Assembly (NCBI GenBank): GCA_024741835.1
Contig: JAENRP010000065.1
Coordinates: 1 to 64,000 of the forward strand
DNA from: Diplocarpon mali
Taxonomy: Eukaryota; Ascomycota; Leotiomycetes; Helotiales; Drepanopezizaceae
Reading direction: 5' to 3'
DNA length: 64,000 bases
A program made the translations under genes and the position numbers. Positions within the stretch are counted from its first letter, which is position 1. Each line of letters opens with the position of its first letter. Of the stretch, positions 1 to 11,381 are shown one piece after another. The notes beneath the pieces are model-generated. The model had not been told where the DNA came from and did no database searches. It saw nothing but the letters and a program-made list of their open reading frames with translations.

Positions 1-1991
1 CCTAGGTGGCCAGCGCGAAGGTGCCAAGTGTACGCGTCGTCATCCCGCACCCTAGTAGGTGCATAGCTAGACTGGAACCTATTATGGAGCGTCGTCTCAG
101 CTATGGGGAACGCTATTAAGGCAGAGAAGTCACGTTGAAGCATATTTGGGAGATCCAAATAGTTGACAGGCTTGTATTCAAAGAAAACGAGATTGTGGCG
201 ACGCTCCAACTGAGCTCGCTTTACAGAATCTCTAATGCTCCTAGAGCGCAAAGTGAGGTCTACCCCAGAGTACTAAAAACCCTTGTCCGCGAGGAGCCTC
301 TCCGAGATAATATTAGTAGTAAACTCCTCTATAACAGCAACGTTGCGCAGCGTCATCCCCATAGGAGAGCCGTTACGCTGTAGAAGAGAGTCCGCCATAT
401 ATCTGTCACCTCTCCTAATGATTGGGAGTCTCGAGGTACCTGCTTTAACACATTGCTGCGAGTCGCCAGAAGGCTTGAAGGTGCCTGCGACGAGTAAATC
501 CTTTGAATTAACGATATGAGTGGCCGCGCAATTGTCAAGGAGCGTACTTAAGGAGAGCGGGTGGCGTTCCAGCTTAGAGAGGTGGTAGACGTTAAACGAT
601 TCTTCAAAAGCGTCGAAGGCAGAGGGATCCATTATTGTGAAGACTGGTGAGTTCTCCCTTTTGTTGCTTGAACCGTCCTCCCCAGAGGCTGAAGCCTTTC
701 CCTTGAATTTGTCAATCGCTATTACCGCAATGTCATTCTCCTTGAGCCATGCTCGGAGACCCTTGAACTGGTCTCCCGCGTTTAACGCCTTTCGTATTCG
801 TAGGACCTCCTCTCGCGAGGGGAGAGCCTTCATGTTTTCCTTGCGCCCGTCCATAGCATACAACAGTTTCCGATAGTCCTGGGGCTTCTAATAGTGATTT
901 TTAGAGCCTCCACAAGGGCACTTGGGCCTGATCTCCCTCCTGGAGCTTGTGGAGCGATTTCGGGAGCTGCTCGCTGGAGCCTGCGAAGGGGTTTCGGCAT
1001 CTAGGAGAGACTCTCGAGTAGCAAAAACTGCTAGCCCTTTATTATCGATCGCTCTATTGGATTCAATGCCCGCTAGGGCGCGGCTTAGCTGCATTAGGTC
1101 GTGCTTGCACGGGGTTCCCATCTGCTCGTCAGTGATGATTTCCTCCTTCAGGCGAGTCGCCCAACTCGGATTGATCTTCACTACGACTGAGTCCAAAAAG
1201 TCAGTAACTCCCAGTCTCCCTTTGATCTTAGGAAGACTGTGTTGCTCTGCTAGGCGGTACGCCTCCTGCCACTCCCGGATCTACTGCTGAGTATTGGTTC
1301 TCCCAGTTTTGCCTCGGCGTAATACATCGCGGTATTAAAGCCTCGTCTGAGACTGAATAGCCTCGTCGGAAGGCGCAATATCACGCTTTAAGATAGATAC
1401 TAGGCCTTGGAGTGAGAGTTGCTGGTTGACCAAATTGGCATGCGGGTTGTCAGCAGTGGTTCCACTTATGGGAGTGTCTCCATTAGGTATCAAGGAGGAG
1501 AGCTTTTTAGCTTGGATTTGTGCTTGAGCCATCGCGGAAGCTAGGAGCGTTCCGTCGACGGTCTTAGAGACCCATTCTAGGAGTAGCTCGTAGTGTTTGC
1601 GTTGGGTCTTCTAAGTTTCCTTGCGCAGGTGGTGCTCCTTTATTAGGATTTCATATTCATCCTTAATGTCCTTGTAAGAAGCCTATGGAGGAGGAGCCTT
1701 TGACGGATCTCCTAGGGGAAAGCGGGCGTAAATCTGTTCGGATGGAGTCGCCGCATACTCTTCACACGACCTCGCGTGTGCTATGCGGAGGTTAGCCGTT
1801 TCCAGTTCCTTAAGCTCCTATATAGAGGGAGCTTGAGGCTCGGTCTCTATGATTGACTTGAATAGGAGTCTTGGATCGGCAAAAATAGTGATATTGTAGA
1901 GCTTGGCGAAGAATATGTATTTACTAAACCACTTCACCTAAGAGGCAGAGGTGTTGAGGCGAGGCTCGGAGATGCTCAAAGAGTCAGACAT
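1..1991 (-). pseudogene. Copia A4 gag-protease-preintegrase polyprotein (partial)
   Basis: Gag-Pol of a Copia element, which packages RNA and supplies protease and integrase. The start ATG is at 1991-1989 (M-S-D-S-L-S). Gag runs to about position 1000 and ends in a zinc-knuckle-like C-x-C-x6-H near 905-925. Protease follows with D-N-C-A-A-T-H at 516-536, the family's D-[ST]-G-A-[ST]-x-H site with Ser/Gly altered. Near the left edge is W-H-L-R-A-G-H-L-G, the gag-pre-integrase HxxxH motif. Stops are few and mostly TAG/TAA at Trp or Gln positions, for example after T-S-A-S near 1936, near 1350, near 885 and near 270. Integrase and RT lie outside the window. Not functional as it stands. Confidence 0.85.
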
Positions 1992-2185
1992 TTTGAATGG
2001 AGTCTGGTGAAAAAGGTTGGGTATGTAAATGAGGTTTGCAAATGAGGTTCGATCGGAAAATGGAGATTTGTTGATTGAAAATGAAGGTCCTTCGAGTCGT
2101 CATAAGTACTCGAAAAGTCGGTCAGGAGCTCGAAGGGCCCTCCAGCCGGTTGCATGCGAAGAGAAAGCATATTAAAGTGCTCACG

Positions 2186-2196
2186 GGGCTTATAAC
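2186..2196 (-). promoter_or_regulatory. primer binding site of Copia A4 (half-tRNA-iMet type)
   Basis: Directly inside the LTR the minus strand reads GTTATAAGCCC. This is complementary, allowing one RIP-type G-to-A, to the anticodon stem-loop GGGCUCAUAAC of initiator tRNA-Met, the priming mode known for Drosophila copia. Plus-strand GGGCTTATAAC has a TA where the tRNA has CA. Confidence 0.7.
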
Positions 2197-2394
2197 TGTG
2201 GTGCGGTCGGCTGGAGGGCCTTCATTGGGTCGCTCAGGAGGCTCGCTGATATGGATGAAGATGATTGATTGTATTGTTCTCTAGTGTATGTCTGGTAAGG
2301 AGACTTCGGAAAGAAAAGGGAGAGTCTATGACTCAGCAGGAGTCACGTGGAGGGTCTCCAGAATAAGTGGAGACTCCGCCCATTCTGCACGACA
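2197..2394 (-). repeat. 5' LTR of Copia A4 (198 bp)
   Basis: Ends are TG...CA on both strands (TGTGGTGCGG on +, TGTCGTGCAG on -). It matches the solo LTR at 22642-22839 with only about two base differences by eye. Other copies at 13656-13852, 33880-34076 and 38965-39161 are the same sequence with many transitions. Confidence 0.93.
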
Positions 2395-3730
2395 CTCTAC
2401 TTAGACGACGAAAAACTAAGGGCTAAAGCTATCTAAGATATTTATAAGGAAACTGGCTACTAAGGAGCTAAGTCCACTTACCACCAACTCTTAAGGAAAT
2501 TCTTTTAAAAGGGTTCTTTTAAGGACTGCAAAGCCTTTATGAAAAGTTGCATCTCCTATTAGAAACGAAAACTTAGTTGTAAAGAGAATCCCCTATTCCT
2601 AACCTAGCTATTAGGCCTTTTCTATAAAGTCAATCTCGATATTATACAAATACTAATAATCGAAAATAGGATTATATATTTTATTCTAGCAAAGGAAGAC
2701 CTATTAGGATAGCTTAAAGGACGACCTTTAAGATCTACTAACTCTAAATCTATTGCGAAGTTCCTTTAAGAAGACGTAGTCTATTACTATAGACTTTTTG
2801 GCAAACTAACTATTAATAAAGGCCTTAAAAATAAAAGAGTAATTAAAGCTTTTTCGCGAAAATATAGCATTAAATAGGTTCAAATCTTAGCATATAACTC
2901 GAAAGCTAATAGAGTAGTAAAGCGAGGATATTGCGACATTTTTAATAGGCTATCTAAAGTTACCTATAGAGGATTTAAGAATTAGATAAAACACTTTTAT
3001 AGAATACTCTTTACTTATCGAATAATAATTTATAAACTAATTGAAGTTATACTATTTTTCCTTATCTATAGTAGAGAGGCATAGCTCCCTTTTAAATCCT
3101 AATAGCCTATTTAAAGATTATTCGACTATAGTCAAATTTAGAACCATTTTAATTTACTTATAATAAGATGCCGATAACTTAAGCTCTAAGATATAGATAT
3201 AGAGGAAATCATTCTATAAAAGAAATGATATTAGGAAAAAGCTAAGGAAGCATAGGCTACTTCTAAAGTACTTAAAACGCACCCTATTTAAAAAGATGAT
3301 CTTATCCTAATTTACAATATTGCAAGAAGTATTAATATATTAGCAAATACTAAACTTAATTATCGATAGCTTAGCCTATTTAAGGTTAAATCTAAGTAGA
3401 AAGAAAAAGGATACTATTCTCTTTAAGAACTTAATAGAATCGATATTAAAGGAACCTTTACAGCTAACTAACTAAAGCGCTTTTATCAATGCGATTAGAC
3501 CTTATTCCCTTTAGAAGACGAATTAGAAATTAATATAACCTTTAAATCCTTTGCAAAAACTGATAGCAATATAAGTAATTTTAAACCCTTAGATAAAGAC
3601 CAAGATTTTTCTAACTTAACTTATAACCCAGTCTTATAAGTAAAGAATATTAAAATACCTAACTAATTGCAACCTTAAGTTATTATTCCTAAAATATCCA
3701 AAGAACGCAGATAGGAATACTAAACGATTT
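2395..3730 (+). pseudogene. GB copy 1 integrase (Ty3/gypsy type), partial
   Basis: Integrase of a gypsy-like element. The N-terminal zinc module appears as ..KETGY.G.KSTYH..LLRKFF..GSFKDC..F.KSC.., with the first His and the last Cys changed to Tyr. The catalytic core follows. The third acidic residue in the N-S-K-A-N-R-V-V-[E] motif near 2910-2930 is AAG (Lys) here but still GAG (Glu) in copy 2 near 21660. Many TAA/TAG stand for Gln. The C-terminal part runs to about 3730. 5'-truncated by Copia A4. Confidence 0.8.
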
Positions 3731-4034
3731 CCTAGCCTATTAATTATCCTACCTTCCTTTAATCCTTATTTTACATTTTTAGCAAGGTTGCCTCCTTTAT
3801 TATTTAAGATATAGATCTTTTAAGATCACTTTAAATTCTTGCCTACTTTGACTTATTTTATATTTTTAATATTAGCCTTTAATTATAGCATTCCTATTAC
3901 TTTCCTTAAATAATAAATAAAAAGTCCAATTTCCTTAATATATATATAGTAAACCTATTATAGCTTATATACCCTTTTAATTCTTATACCCTATTGAACT
4001 CTCTTATTTATACTCCCTATCTTTTATAAGCAAT
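3731..4034 (+). promoter_or_regulatory. spacer before orfB1, promoter-like
   Basis: About 300 bp with no coding signal. It carries TATATATATAG-type TATA stretches near 3940-3950 and CT-rich runs up to the ATG at 4035, the look of a filamentous-fungal core promoter. The sequence around 3887-3896 is the empty target site for the solo LTR that interrupts copy 2. Function is inferred only from composition. Confidence 0.4.
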
Positions 4035-4880
4035 ATGCCTTTAAAGAACTTATAAATGGTTTTATCTACTGCGATAAGGGATAAATAAGCACTAATTACA
4101 AACTTCTCTTAGGATAGCAGAACTATTGCATTATTAGAGAGCTTTAAATCGACCTACGCAGCCTTAGGAGATATAGAGTAATAAAAACTCCTTTCAGCTT
4201 ATGCAAATGCCATTAATAACCTTTTAACTTAAATGGCCCTTAGAATTCTCCAATTTAACGACTTCTTAATTAAAGAATTAAGATTAAAAGGAATCTTTAA
4301 AAAGGAATTCTTAGCTAACGCAGATTAATATATAACTTTAGCTAATACTTTTAAAATAGACTGAGATAAAAGGGAAGAATCTATTCGACGACTGGATAAT
4401 TTAGCCACTAATAAAAGAGGACTCCTATTTCGTTTGCGCTTCCTGATAAATATTAATTCTAATAATAGAAGGCGAGTATTATTAAAAATTCTTAAGGAAA
4501 ATACTCTTATAGCTAAAGCTATTCAGATTCTTAATTTCTTTATTATTTAAAAAGGAGTAGCAAAATTCTAAGGCAATCGAATTCGCAATCGCAGATTTAT
4601 AGGCTTATCTAATATAATACTTATAGTAGCTAATAGGGCTATAAAAAGATCAAATTAGGCTATAGATATTACCTTACCTAATAGTACTATTATTAATATG
4701 CTAAGGCTTTGCGCTTCTACTTATAGTTTGCTTATTTTAAAAGAGAACTGGACTCCTATACTAGGATTTGGACAAGATTTCTTTAATAATAAAGAAGGGA
4801 ATTAGTTATTTATAATTAAGCCTACTTTAAAATTCGCTTCTTAATCTAAAGATATAATAAGTGCTAAATCATATAATTTA

Positions 4881-4904
4881 ACTTATAGTCCTAGATTAGA
4901 AGTT
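4881..4904 (+). repeat. GC palindrome, orfB1 copy 1, site 1
   Basis: Reads T-Y-S-P-R-L-E-V in the orfB1 frame. The equivalent in copy 2 is lost with the 0.7-kb deletion. Confidence 0.7.
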
Positions 4905-6266
4905 AGAAACGAGAATTTTAAAACTAGACCTAACCTACCTCTTATTGAAATAATTCTAGAAACTGCTATTAAATAAACTGCTTAAACGCTTAGCGCAGCC
5001 TCTTTAGAATTTTCAAAATCTTTAAAGGACTCTCCTCTAGTTAAACGACCTATTTTAGCTCAACCTTTAAAAAGGATAGATCGTTTAATAACTACCTTAG
5101 CTAATTTACAATTTAAAACTAAAGAATTGCGCGCTCGCTTAGACTCCTTCCTTAACAACTTAAAGGAGCTAGTTCTTAACTTCTTTATATCTATATATAA
5201 CCGTTTTAGAAATAATAATATAAGGGAAGACCTTATTCCTATTACTTTAAAAATAATTAAAAGAGCTATTAGATAGATTTAATAGCTTATCTTAAATAAG
5301 TTTGCCCTTATAGATATTATTCAATTCTTTAATAATTATAAAAGTTAAGAACCTAGTCTCTTAGATGCTAAGCAAGACTATTTTATCTTATAAGAAAGAG
5401 AATGCAAAGAGGAATCTATTAATTAGGACATTTATAATTATAGTAATATGCCTCAATCGGTTATTCTTAACCTTAAGCTTAAAGAATAATATAATATTCA
5501 AGTGTCCTTTATAATAAAGACTCGCTTTCGATAGTATCTTCCTAGTATAAGAATCGAAGGGAGAAGACTTTGCGACCTTTATATTTACTCTCTTTCGGTT
5601 TACTATAGTCTTAATTATAAAGGATTTAATATTAACGAAACTATTAAATACCTTAAACTTTTCTATATAGTAGAAGATATCGATCTTTTTCTAATTTACC
5701 TTAATAATTAGTTCTTTATCTCTTTAAGGATACGCAAATCCAACCTATTGATAATAGAAGTATCTTTAGGTACTGCAAAATTCAAGGCTAATCCTAAAGC
5801 CTTAAAGGCGTTAGAGCCGATTAAATAGAACAATTCTTTCTTTTTAATATTATTAAGTAATAAATAGCAAAAGGAAATAGAGGAAGAAGGGTCAAGTGTA
5901 ATGCCTGAACCCTTTGGATACCGCTTCCTAACCGACAATTTTACTACTAATAATAGTGCTTTTATAAGTATATTCCTTTCTATTATAAGATAAGAAGTAA
6001 AGATATACCTTTATTACTTCCGCCTTATGGATAACGCGACCTTTATACCTTCTTATTTTCTTTATAATATAATATTCAGTCTTACTTAACAAATCCTTTG
6101 GATGCATTATAGACTCTACCTCTTAGCTATAATAGTAAAAAGTAAAGGAGCCTATTAGCTTATGGCCTACTCCGAACCTCCCTAATTAATTGGCCTTAGT
6201 CTTTATAATCAAGTCATTTCAATAAAAAGAGATATAAGTACTACTAATAAAGAAATTCCGATTTTC

Positions 6267-6290
6267 ATTTGCAATTCTGGCCTACGAGTC
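6267..6290 (+). repeat. GC palindrome, orfB1 copy 1, site 2
   Basis: Reads I-C-N-S-G-L-R-V, in phase. Its partner in copy 2 (24521) is T-R-S-P-G-P-R-V; all differences are C-to-T or G-to-A, so copy 2 shows the older, more palindromic state. Confidence 0.8.
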
Positions 6291-7151
6291 AATTTTATTA
6301 AAAAGCAAGTCTTAGATTATCAGATCCTATTAATTAGATAAAGGCCAGCTTTTAAAAGCCTTAATAGATAGGTCGGCTTTTAATCGAATATGAAACTTAT
6401 TCTATTTGGGAAGAAGATAAGTCGATAGACTTCTTAAGCACTTAGTTCAAAATCTCAATTAGCTTAAATGACTGCGAAATTGAAGCGAAAGGAGATCTTG
6501 CGACCTATTATTAATAATAGCAATCCAATTATAGTAATAATAAAATAGGAATACCTTTTTAAAATGCTTTCGGATAATTCTTATAGGACTAATGGTTTTA
6601 TAGCCTTTTGCAATAACTATATAGCTATTTGCAATAAGAATACTTTGAAAAATGAGACTCGAATTTCCGATTTTATCTTTTTAATCTCTACTTTAAAGCA
6701 ACCTCTAGTACCTTGATAAATTAATGCAAATAAAACCACTGCACCTTTTAAGGTAGCTTTTCATCTTGAGAACTATAGTAGCCTTTCTAAAGCTATTATT
6801 AGTTAATGCTCTTAAATAGATCTATCGGTTATAATCGAAGTATAGGAATTATTTCTTCTTAATAAAGACGAATTGAAAATCCACTTTGCAGAATATAATT
6901 AAAAGCTCTTTAATGCCTTTATTAAAGCTTAAACGAACGTTACAAATACTAAGTCGCTTCTTTATAAACTCAAGTCTTAAGGATAGCGCGATAAAGTAAA
7001 TGCTATCTAAAAGCCTAATATACTAATTGATAAAAGCATTATTATAAGAAAATTCGGAAAAGAGATAAACCGAGACGCTAGTATAATATTAGACCCTAAT
7101 TTGGGAACCAATCCCCTGTTTTTACCCTTAAGCTTAGAAACGCTAAGACTG

Positions 7152-7175
7152 ACTCGCGAGCCCGGCCTATGAGTA
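7152..7175 (+). repeat. GC palindrome, orfB1 copy 1, site 3
   Basis: Reads T-R-E-P-G-L-stop-V in phase; the TGA is a RIP-type change of CGA (Arg), intact in copy 2 at 25406. Confidence 0.85.
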
Positions 7176-7394
7176 AGGTTGGACTTAGCTGGCTTAAGCC
7201 TATAAGATAGTTTAGATAAACCTTAGTCACTAAATCTAAGGGTACTAATAGAAGATCCTTTAAAAGAGGTCCCTAAAGCTAAGAAATCGCCGAGAAATAA
7301 GAACTAATATAAGAGAAGAAGACTCTAAAGTGACGATAGAACTAACAATTAAGTCGACTTAAGCCTAGAGAATCAAGTCTATCCCCCCTTTTGA

Positions 7395-7934
7395 AAACCA
7401 TTTAAAGAGATTGCAAATTAAAAGTTGAATTTTTTTAAGATTATCTACTTTCTATATACTAGCACCTCTTTATTCTCTATTCATTATTCTATTCTATATA
7501 TATTCTTTACTTTACTTCGTTCTTTATATAATCCATCCCTTGATTATTTCCTTTATATACAACTTTCTAACGCTTACCTTTAAAATATTATCCTTACCTT
7601 TGACAATTATCATTTACCAATTATAGGTCCTTGTATGCGTTATACCCTACTTTTGTTCCCACTTCCAGCCTCTTTATACCCACTTTTCCTTTATGCACTA
7701 GTGCGATTCCAAACTCTATAAATAAGCCTCTCCTCGCACTACGATTTTACTTTTTTTTACTTTTTCTACAACCCTATAATACCAATACCACTACTACTGT
7801 CTTCTATTATCAATTCTTTCCTAGTACAAGCTTACTATCTTATTAATCTTTCCTAAATAAGCCTCTATATATTCTATTATCCTATCCCTGTCAAATACTT
7901 TACTATAGCACTACTAAACTCAAGCAAGAGAACC
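7395..7934 (+). promoter_or_regulatory. orfB1-orfB2 spacer with TATA box
   Basis: About 540 bp, strongly pyrimidine-rich and without a long frame. A TATA-like CTATAAATAAGCC at 7716-7728 is conserved at 25969-25981 in copy 2 despite heavy mutation around it, and is followed by CT-rich sequence up to the orfB2 start. This is the arrangement expected of a promoter for orfB2. A short open stretch at 7631-7846 is low-complexity and not counted as a gene. Confidence 0.45.
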
Positions 7935-8792
7935 ATACCTAAGAAGAATATGTCAGTTGTTGCCTTAAGCAGCAAGTTAATAAACACCTCTAGCAATAAG
8001 CTAATATTAAAGGGTGGCTTTTCATAAGAAGGCAAGTTACTAAGATCATTAGAAGATATAATAAGCACTTATAGAACGTTAGGTAAGATAAAACAATAGG
8101 TATTCCTAAACTCATCTATTGAAGTATTAAACTATAGAATCTCTACGGTTAAAGAAGGATTTTTAGACTTTAATGATTTTCTTAAGAATAAGCTTAAGAT
8201 AAAGGGAATTGATTATAAAAAATTTCTATAAGAATATCAAAGGTATGCTAATTCAATCGATCTATTTTAAAAGAATCGAAATAAGAAAAATGAGTGTATA
8301 AAAAGATTATTGCAGTTTATAAGTAGTACCTATAGTACACTTTTTCAGATATACTTTATAACTAATATTACTACTAATAATGCCCTATAAGGGCTTGGCA
8401 AAATTTTTAAGATATACTAACTAGTAGCAAAGGCCATATAGGTATTGAATTATTTCACTATCTAAAAGGGTATAAAAAAGCTATAGGAAAACAGTACGCA
8501 AGGCAGAAAATTTATAGGTTTCTCAAGTACTATTATACACTTGGCCATTCAGACAATGAAAGACACTCTATTATAGCATAACAATTTAACCCTCCTAGAT
8601 CAAACTATTCTAAATACCCTCGGCCTATAACAGTCTTAATATAGTTTACTTATTATAAAAGATAAGATAATATATCTAGCTAAGTATACTATAAACTACT
8701 TTAATAATAAAACAAAGAGATAGGAATTTGTTATACCAGCTATCTTAAAGTTACTACTAATAGTAGTAGAATCGATAAGTAAGCCTGAATTG

Positions 8793-8816
8793 ACCCGTGG
8801 GCCCGGCCCATAGGTA
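8793..8816 (+). repeat. GC palindrome, orfB2 copy 1, site 1
   Basis: Reads T-R-G-P-G-P-stop-V; the TAG is a RIP change of CAG. One of the least decayed copies. Confidence 0.85.
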
Positions 8817-8978
8817 GAAGTACTATATAAGGAGGATATCCCTAAGCCAGAGGTGCCTGTAATACCTAGAACTCAAATAGCTAACTATTGCGATCACTAA
8901 TTATCAGACTTAGACAAGTTTGATTCACTGTTTCTAGAGATGCCCTAAACACTTAGAATACTAGTAGTAAAGAAGTTG

Positions 8979-9002
8979 ACTTATAAGCCTAGCCTATAGG
9001 TC
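8979..9002 (+). repeat. GC palindrome, orfB2 copy 1, site 2
   Basis: Reads T-Y-K-P-S-L-stop-V in phase; partner at 27240 reads T-R-G-P-G-L-stop-V. Confidence 0.8.
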
Positions 9003-10208
9003 ATCTCATATAATAATATAGACTTTAAAGATAATCTGATAAATGAAAAGAATAACCCTATTACTAATGTGATAGAAATTTTTAATAATACTAAGAAGGA
9101 CACATCTGATATTATATAGACCTTTTCTAAAGACTTGTAAAAATTTGTTTTGAAATTCTATAAGTTAATAATAAAGCGTTTGAAAAAGGAAGGTCAGGGA
9201 GAAGTTTTACTAGCATAGGAAGTAATAGTAAGAGCTATTAAATAAATCATAAAGCTATAATAAGACGAATTTTCTATAGACAATATTATGCATTTCTTTA
9301 TTAAGTATAAGAAATCGAAGGGCGCCTACTATATCCTTAAAGAAAAGCCAGAAAATAGTATGACAATTATCTTTATAAAGTGCTATAAAGTTTCCTTTAA
9401 TATTAAGATAATACTTTAATATAGTAATAGATTTAAGATTGTAGTAATACTAAAAATAAAGATATAATTAAGCAAATTTGTAATAGGGATATTCGAAGAC
9501 TTCAGTTTCGAAAAATTTTATGCTCTATATAAATGATAATATATATAATATTATAGGCTAATAATAGTATCTCTAACTAATAAGTAAGTTTCCTTTAATA
9601 TATATAAATTTTATACTACACCCGACCTAATTCTATTCTTATTATACTTTGGAAACTATGCAATTATAGCCATTAGCAATAGAAGGGCCAACCAAATTAA
9701 AAAAGATATATCGTTAGGTTTCTCTAAGTTTAGAGTAGCACCTAAGGCCCTTAAATTATTCTATAATATCGCTTGGACCCCCGCCTGGTATAAGACTATA
9801 CTAACTAAGGACACCCTAATATTACTCTATACCAAAGGTTTTTTAAAGATGCCTAAGTTATTAAGTTATGCCTTCTTAAGCACTATGCGTACGTATGGTA
9901 CTAATAACCGTAGAAGGAATTCCTTTTTAATATTAGTATAAGAAGAGCTATAAATGTACTGATATCATTTCCGGACTTCTAATAAAAGGCCTTTCCCTCC
10001 TTTTACCTTTCTTTATAATATGACTTACAGCTTGATATAGCAGACCTTAAGGATGTACTATAGTCTATATCTTAGTGCTCTATTGACTTATTATAATTCT
10101 TTATATAAGCTGATAGTATATCCTAAGCCTGTATAGTTTATAGGTATTAACTACTATTTGCGAATTATTTCTATTAAGATTAATACTAACTTAAGATTCG
10201 TAAGGTTG

Positions 10209-10232
10209 ACTCCTAAGCCTAGCTCGCAGGTT
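10209..10232 (+). repeat. GC palindrome, orfB2 copy 1, site 3
   Basis: Reads T-P-K-P-S-S-Q-V in phase. It lies just after the ISIK block, about where site 2 lies in orfB1. Confidence 0.8.
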
Positions 10233-11030
10233 AATTCTCCTAATAGCAGAACTATTAACTATTATATAATTCCTACTATTAAACAATCGATTAAGGAATT
10301 TGCTATATAGGAAAAGTCTTATAAGTCATCTATACTTATATCCTATTGTCTTAAGAACTCTTAGTAGATCTTGCTAAATTTAGTATAAAGCGCAGCTTAA
10401 TAGAAAGAATTGAATACTAAGGATAGAATAATTATAAAGGAGTACATTTCTAATAAGACTACTCTATTCTTAGTATTTATAAGATAAGGCACCTTCATTG
10501 ACCTAGACTCTAATAGAGAACTTAGAAAGGGTGGTTTTCTTACCATTAGTAACAACTATACAAAAGTTATTAGCAATAAATCACTTAAGAATAGCACTGA
10601 CTTAAAAGAATTCATTATCGATTCCATCTATATAAAGAAACTAAGTATAGTAAGATAGAGTATTATTAAAGAATCCTTAGCCAAGTTTTATATAACACTT
10701 AGTATGATAAAAGGTAGTCTACTATCAGACGCTCTTATAGGAAGACAATTATAAAATAATCCATTAGTAGTAATAACTATAAAGGATTTATTCGCAAAAG
10801 ATATATCTTAGCTAATAGCATATCTAAAGAAGTATAAATAAGAACTTTTTAAAGATTTTGCCAATATTTAAAAGCTAGTTTAATAACTGGAGCTATAATT
10901 ATATAGTAATAAGTCTTAGACAAAGACCAAAGATATAGATAATAATATTAAAGCTAATAACCTAATTAATAAGACGATACTTCTTAAGAAGTATAGTATT
11001 AAAAAGCCTTATGCAAAAACCCCTAATACA

Positions 11031-11054
11031 ACTCCTAGGCCCGGCCCGCAACTT
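11031..11054 (+). repeat. GC palindrome, orfB2 copy 1, site 4
   Basis: Reads T-P-R-P-G-P-Q-L in phase; left half is ACTCCTAGGCC. Confidence 0.8.
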
Positions 11055-11141
11055 AATCTAACAAAGGGCAAGGCCAAGGAAGTAGTATCCGTAGAATCTC
11101 CCGCCTCCTCCTCCTCTATCACCGACAATTCCCCTAAGGAT

Positions 11142-11165
11142 AATAATAATAATAATAATAATAAT
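11142..11165 (+). repeat. AAT microsatellite in orfB2
   Basis: Uninterrupted AAT triplets coding for Asn. Copy 2 near 29400-29440 has a shorter, interrupted version. The length change stays in frame. Confidence 0.9.
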
Positions 11166-11381
11166 GCTACTATATAAGTCTCTCTCCCTATTAGTAGAAG
11201 CCGCCAAAGTATAGTAGCATCTGCTTAAACTACCGAAGCTCCTGCTATACTAAGACCTATCTCATCGGATACTAATAGCAATGCTATAAAAAGAAGTAGT
11301 CATTTAGCAAAAAGAGTATTATTTAATAATAGTTCTTCCTATCCTCTAAAGAGAACTAAGGAAAACTAATACCTAAGTTAA

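Larger units (their letters stand above)
1..2394 (-). mobile_element. Copia element A, copy A4, 5' part, lightly mutated
   Basis: 5' portion of a Ty1/Copia LTR retrotransposon read on the minus strand: LTR, primer site, gag, protease and start of the gag-pre-integrase region. It runs off the left edge. It is inserted in the integrase of the first GB copy: the uninterrupted GB copy reads straight through ACTCTACTTA near 21140, whereas here the LTR ends immediately before CTCTACTTA. Base composition is balanced and the gag-pro frame has only a few stops, unlike the related copy A3 at 34077-39161. This suggests a late arrival or weak exposure to RIP. Confidence 0.9.
4035..7394 (+). pseudogene. 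orfB1 of GB copy 1, unknown protein (about 1,119 codons)
   Basis: I do not recognise this gene. From ATG 4035 to TGA 7392-7394 a single frame can be followed for 3,360 nt without a net frameshift, broken only by TAA/TAG (Gln) and similar RIP stops. It is not gag, RT or integrase, and no signal peptide or membrane segment is evident. It is a paralogue of orfB2: both contain AIQ-[IV]-LN-[FY]-F..QKG (near 4515-4560) and FLYN...[FY]SL.QQ.L.M.Y.LYL (from 6057). The C terminus is basic (K-K-S-P-R-N-K-N-Q-Y-K-R-R-R), suggesting a nuclear protein. Three GC palindromes (4881, 6267, 7152) lie in phase. The position 3' of pol is where env sits in errantiviruses, but nothing here looks like env. Confidence 0.7.
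7935..11381 (+). pseudogene. orfB2 of GB copy 1, unknown protein (about 1,145 codons)
   Basis: Unrecognised protein, paralogous to orfB1. One frame runs from about 7935 (an ATA that was probably ATG, followed by C-C-T-A-A-G; first surviving in-frame ATG at 7950) to TAA at 11367 or 11379. Stops inside are nearly all TAA/TAG in Gln positions. Shared with orfB1: the ..A.QVLN.F.IQKG.. block near 8430, the SLG.SKF...PKALK block near 9715-9760, and FLYN..YSL.QQ.LRMYY.LYL from 10008. An Asn run (AAT repeat, 11142-11165) precedes a Ser-rich, basic C terminus (K-R-S-S-H-L-A-K-R-V-L-F). Four palindromes (8793, 8979, 10209, 11031) are in phase. Function unknown; nuclear location is a guess from the basic tail. 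Confidence 0.7.

Noticed and set aside
5708..5938. Minus-strand open frame, repeated at 23962-24192
   Set aside because: Shadow of orfB1, which reads through the region on the plus strand in a frame fixed by flanking homology to orfB2.
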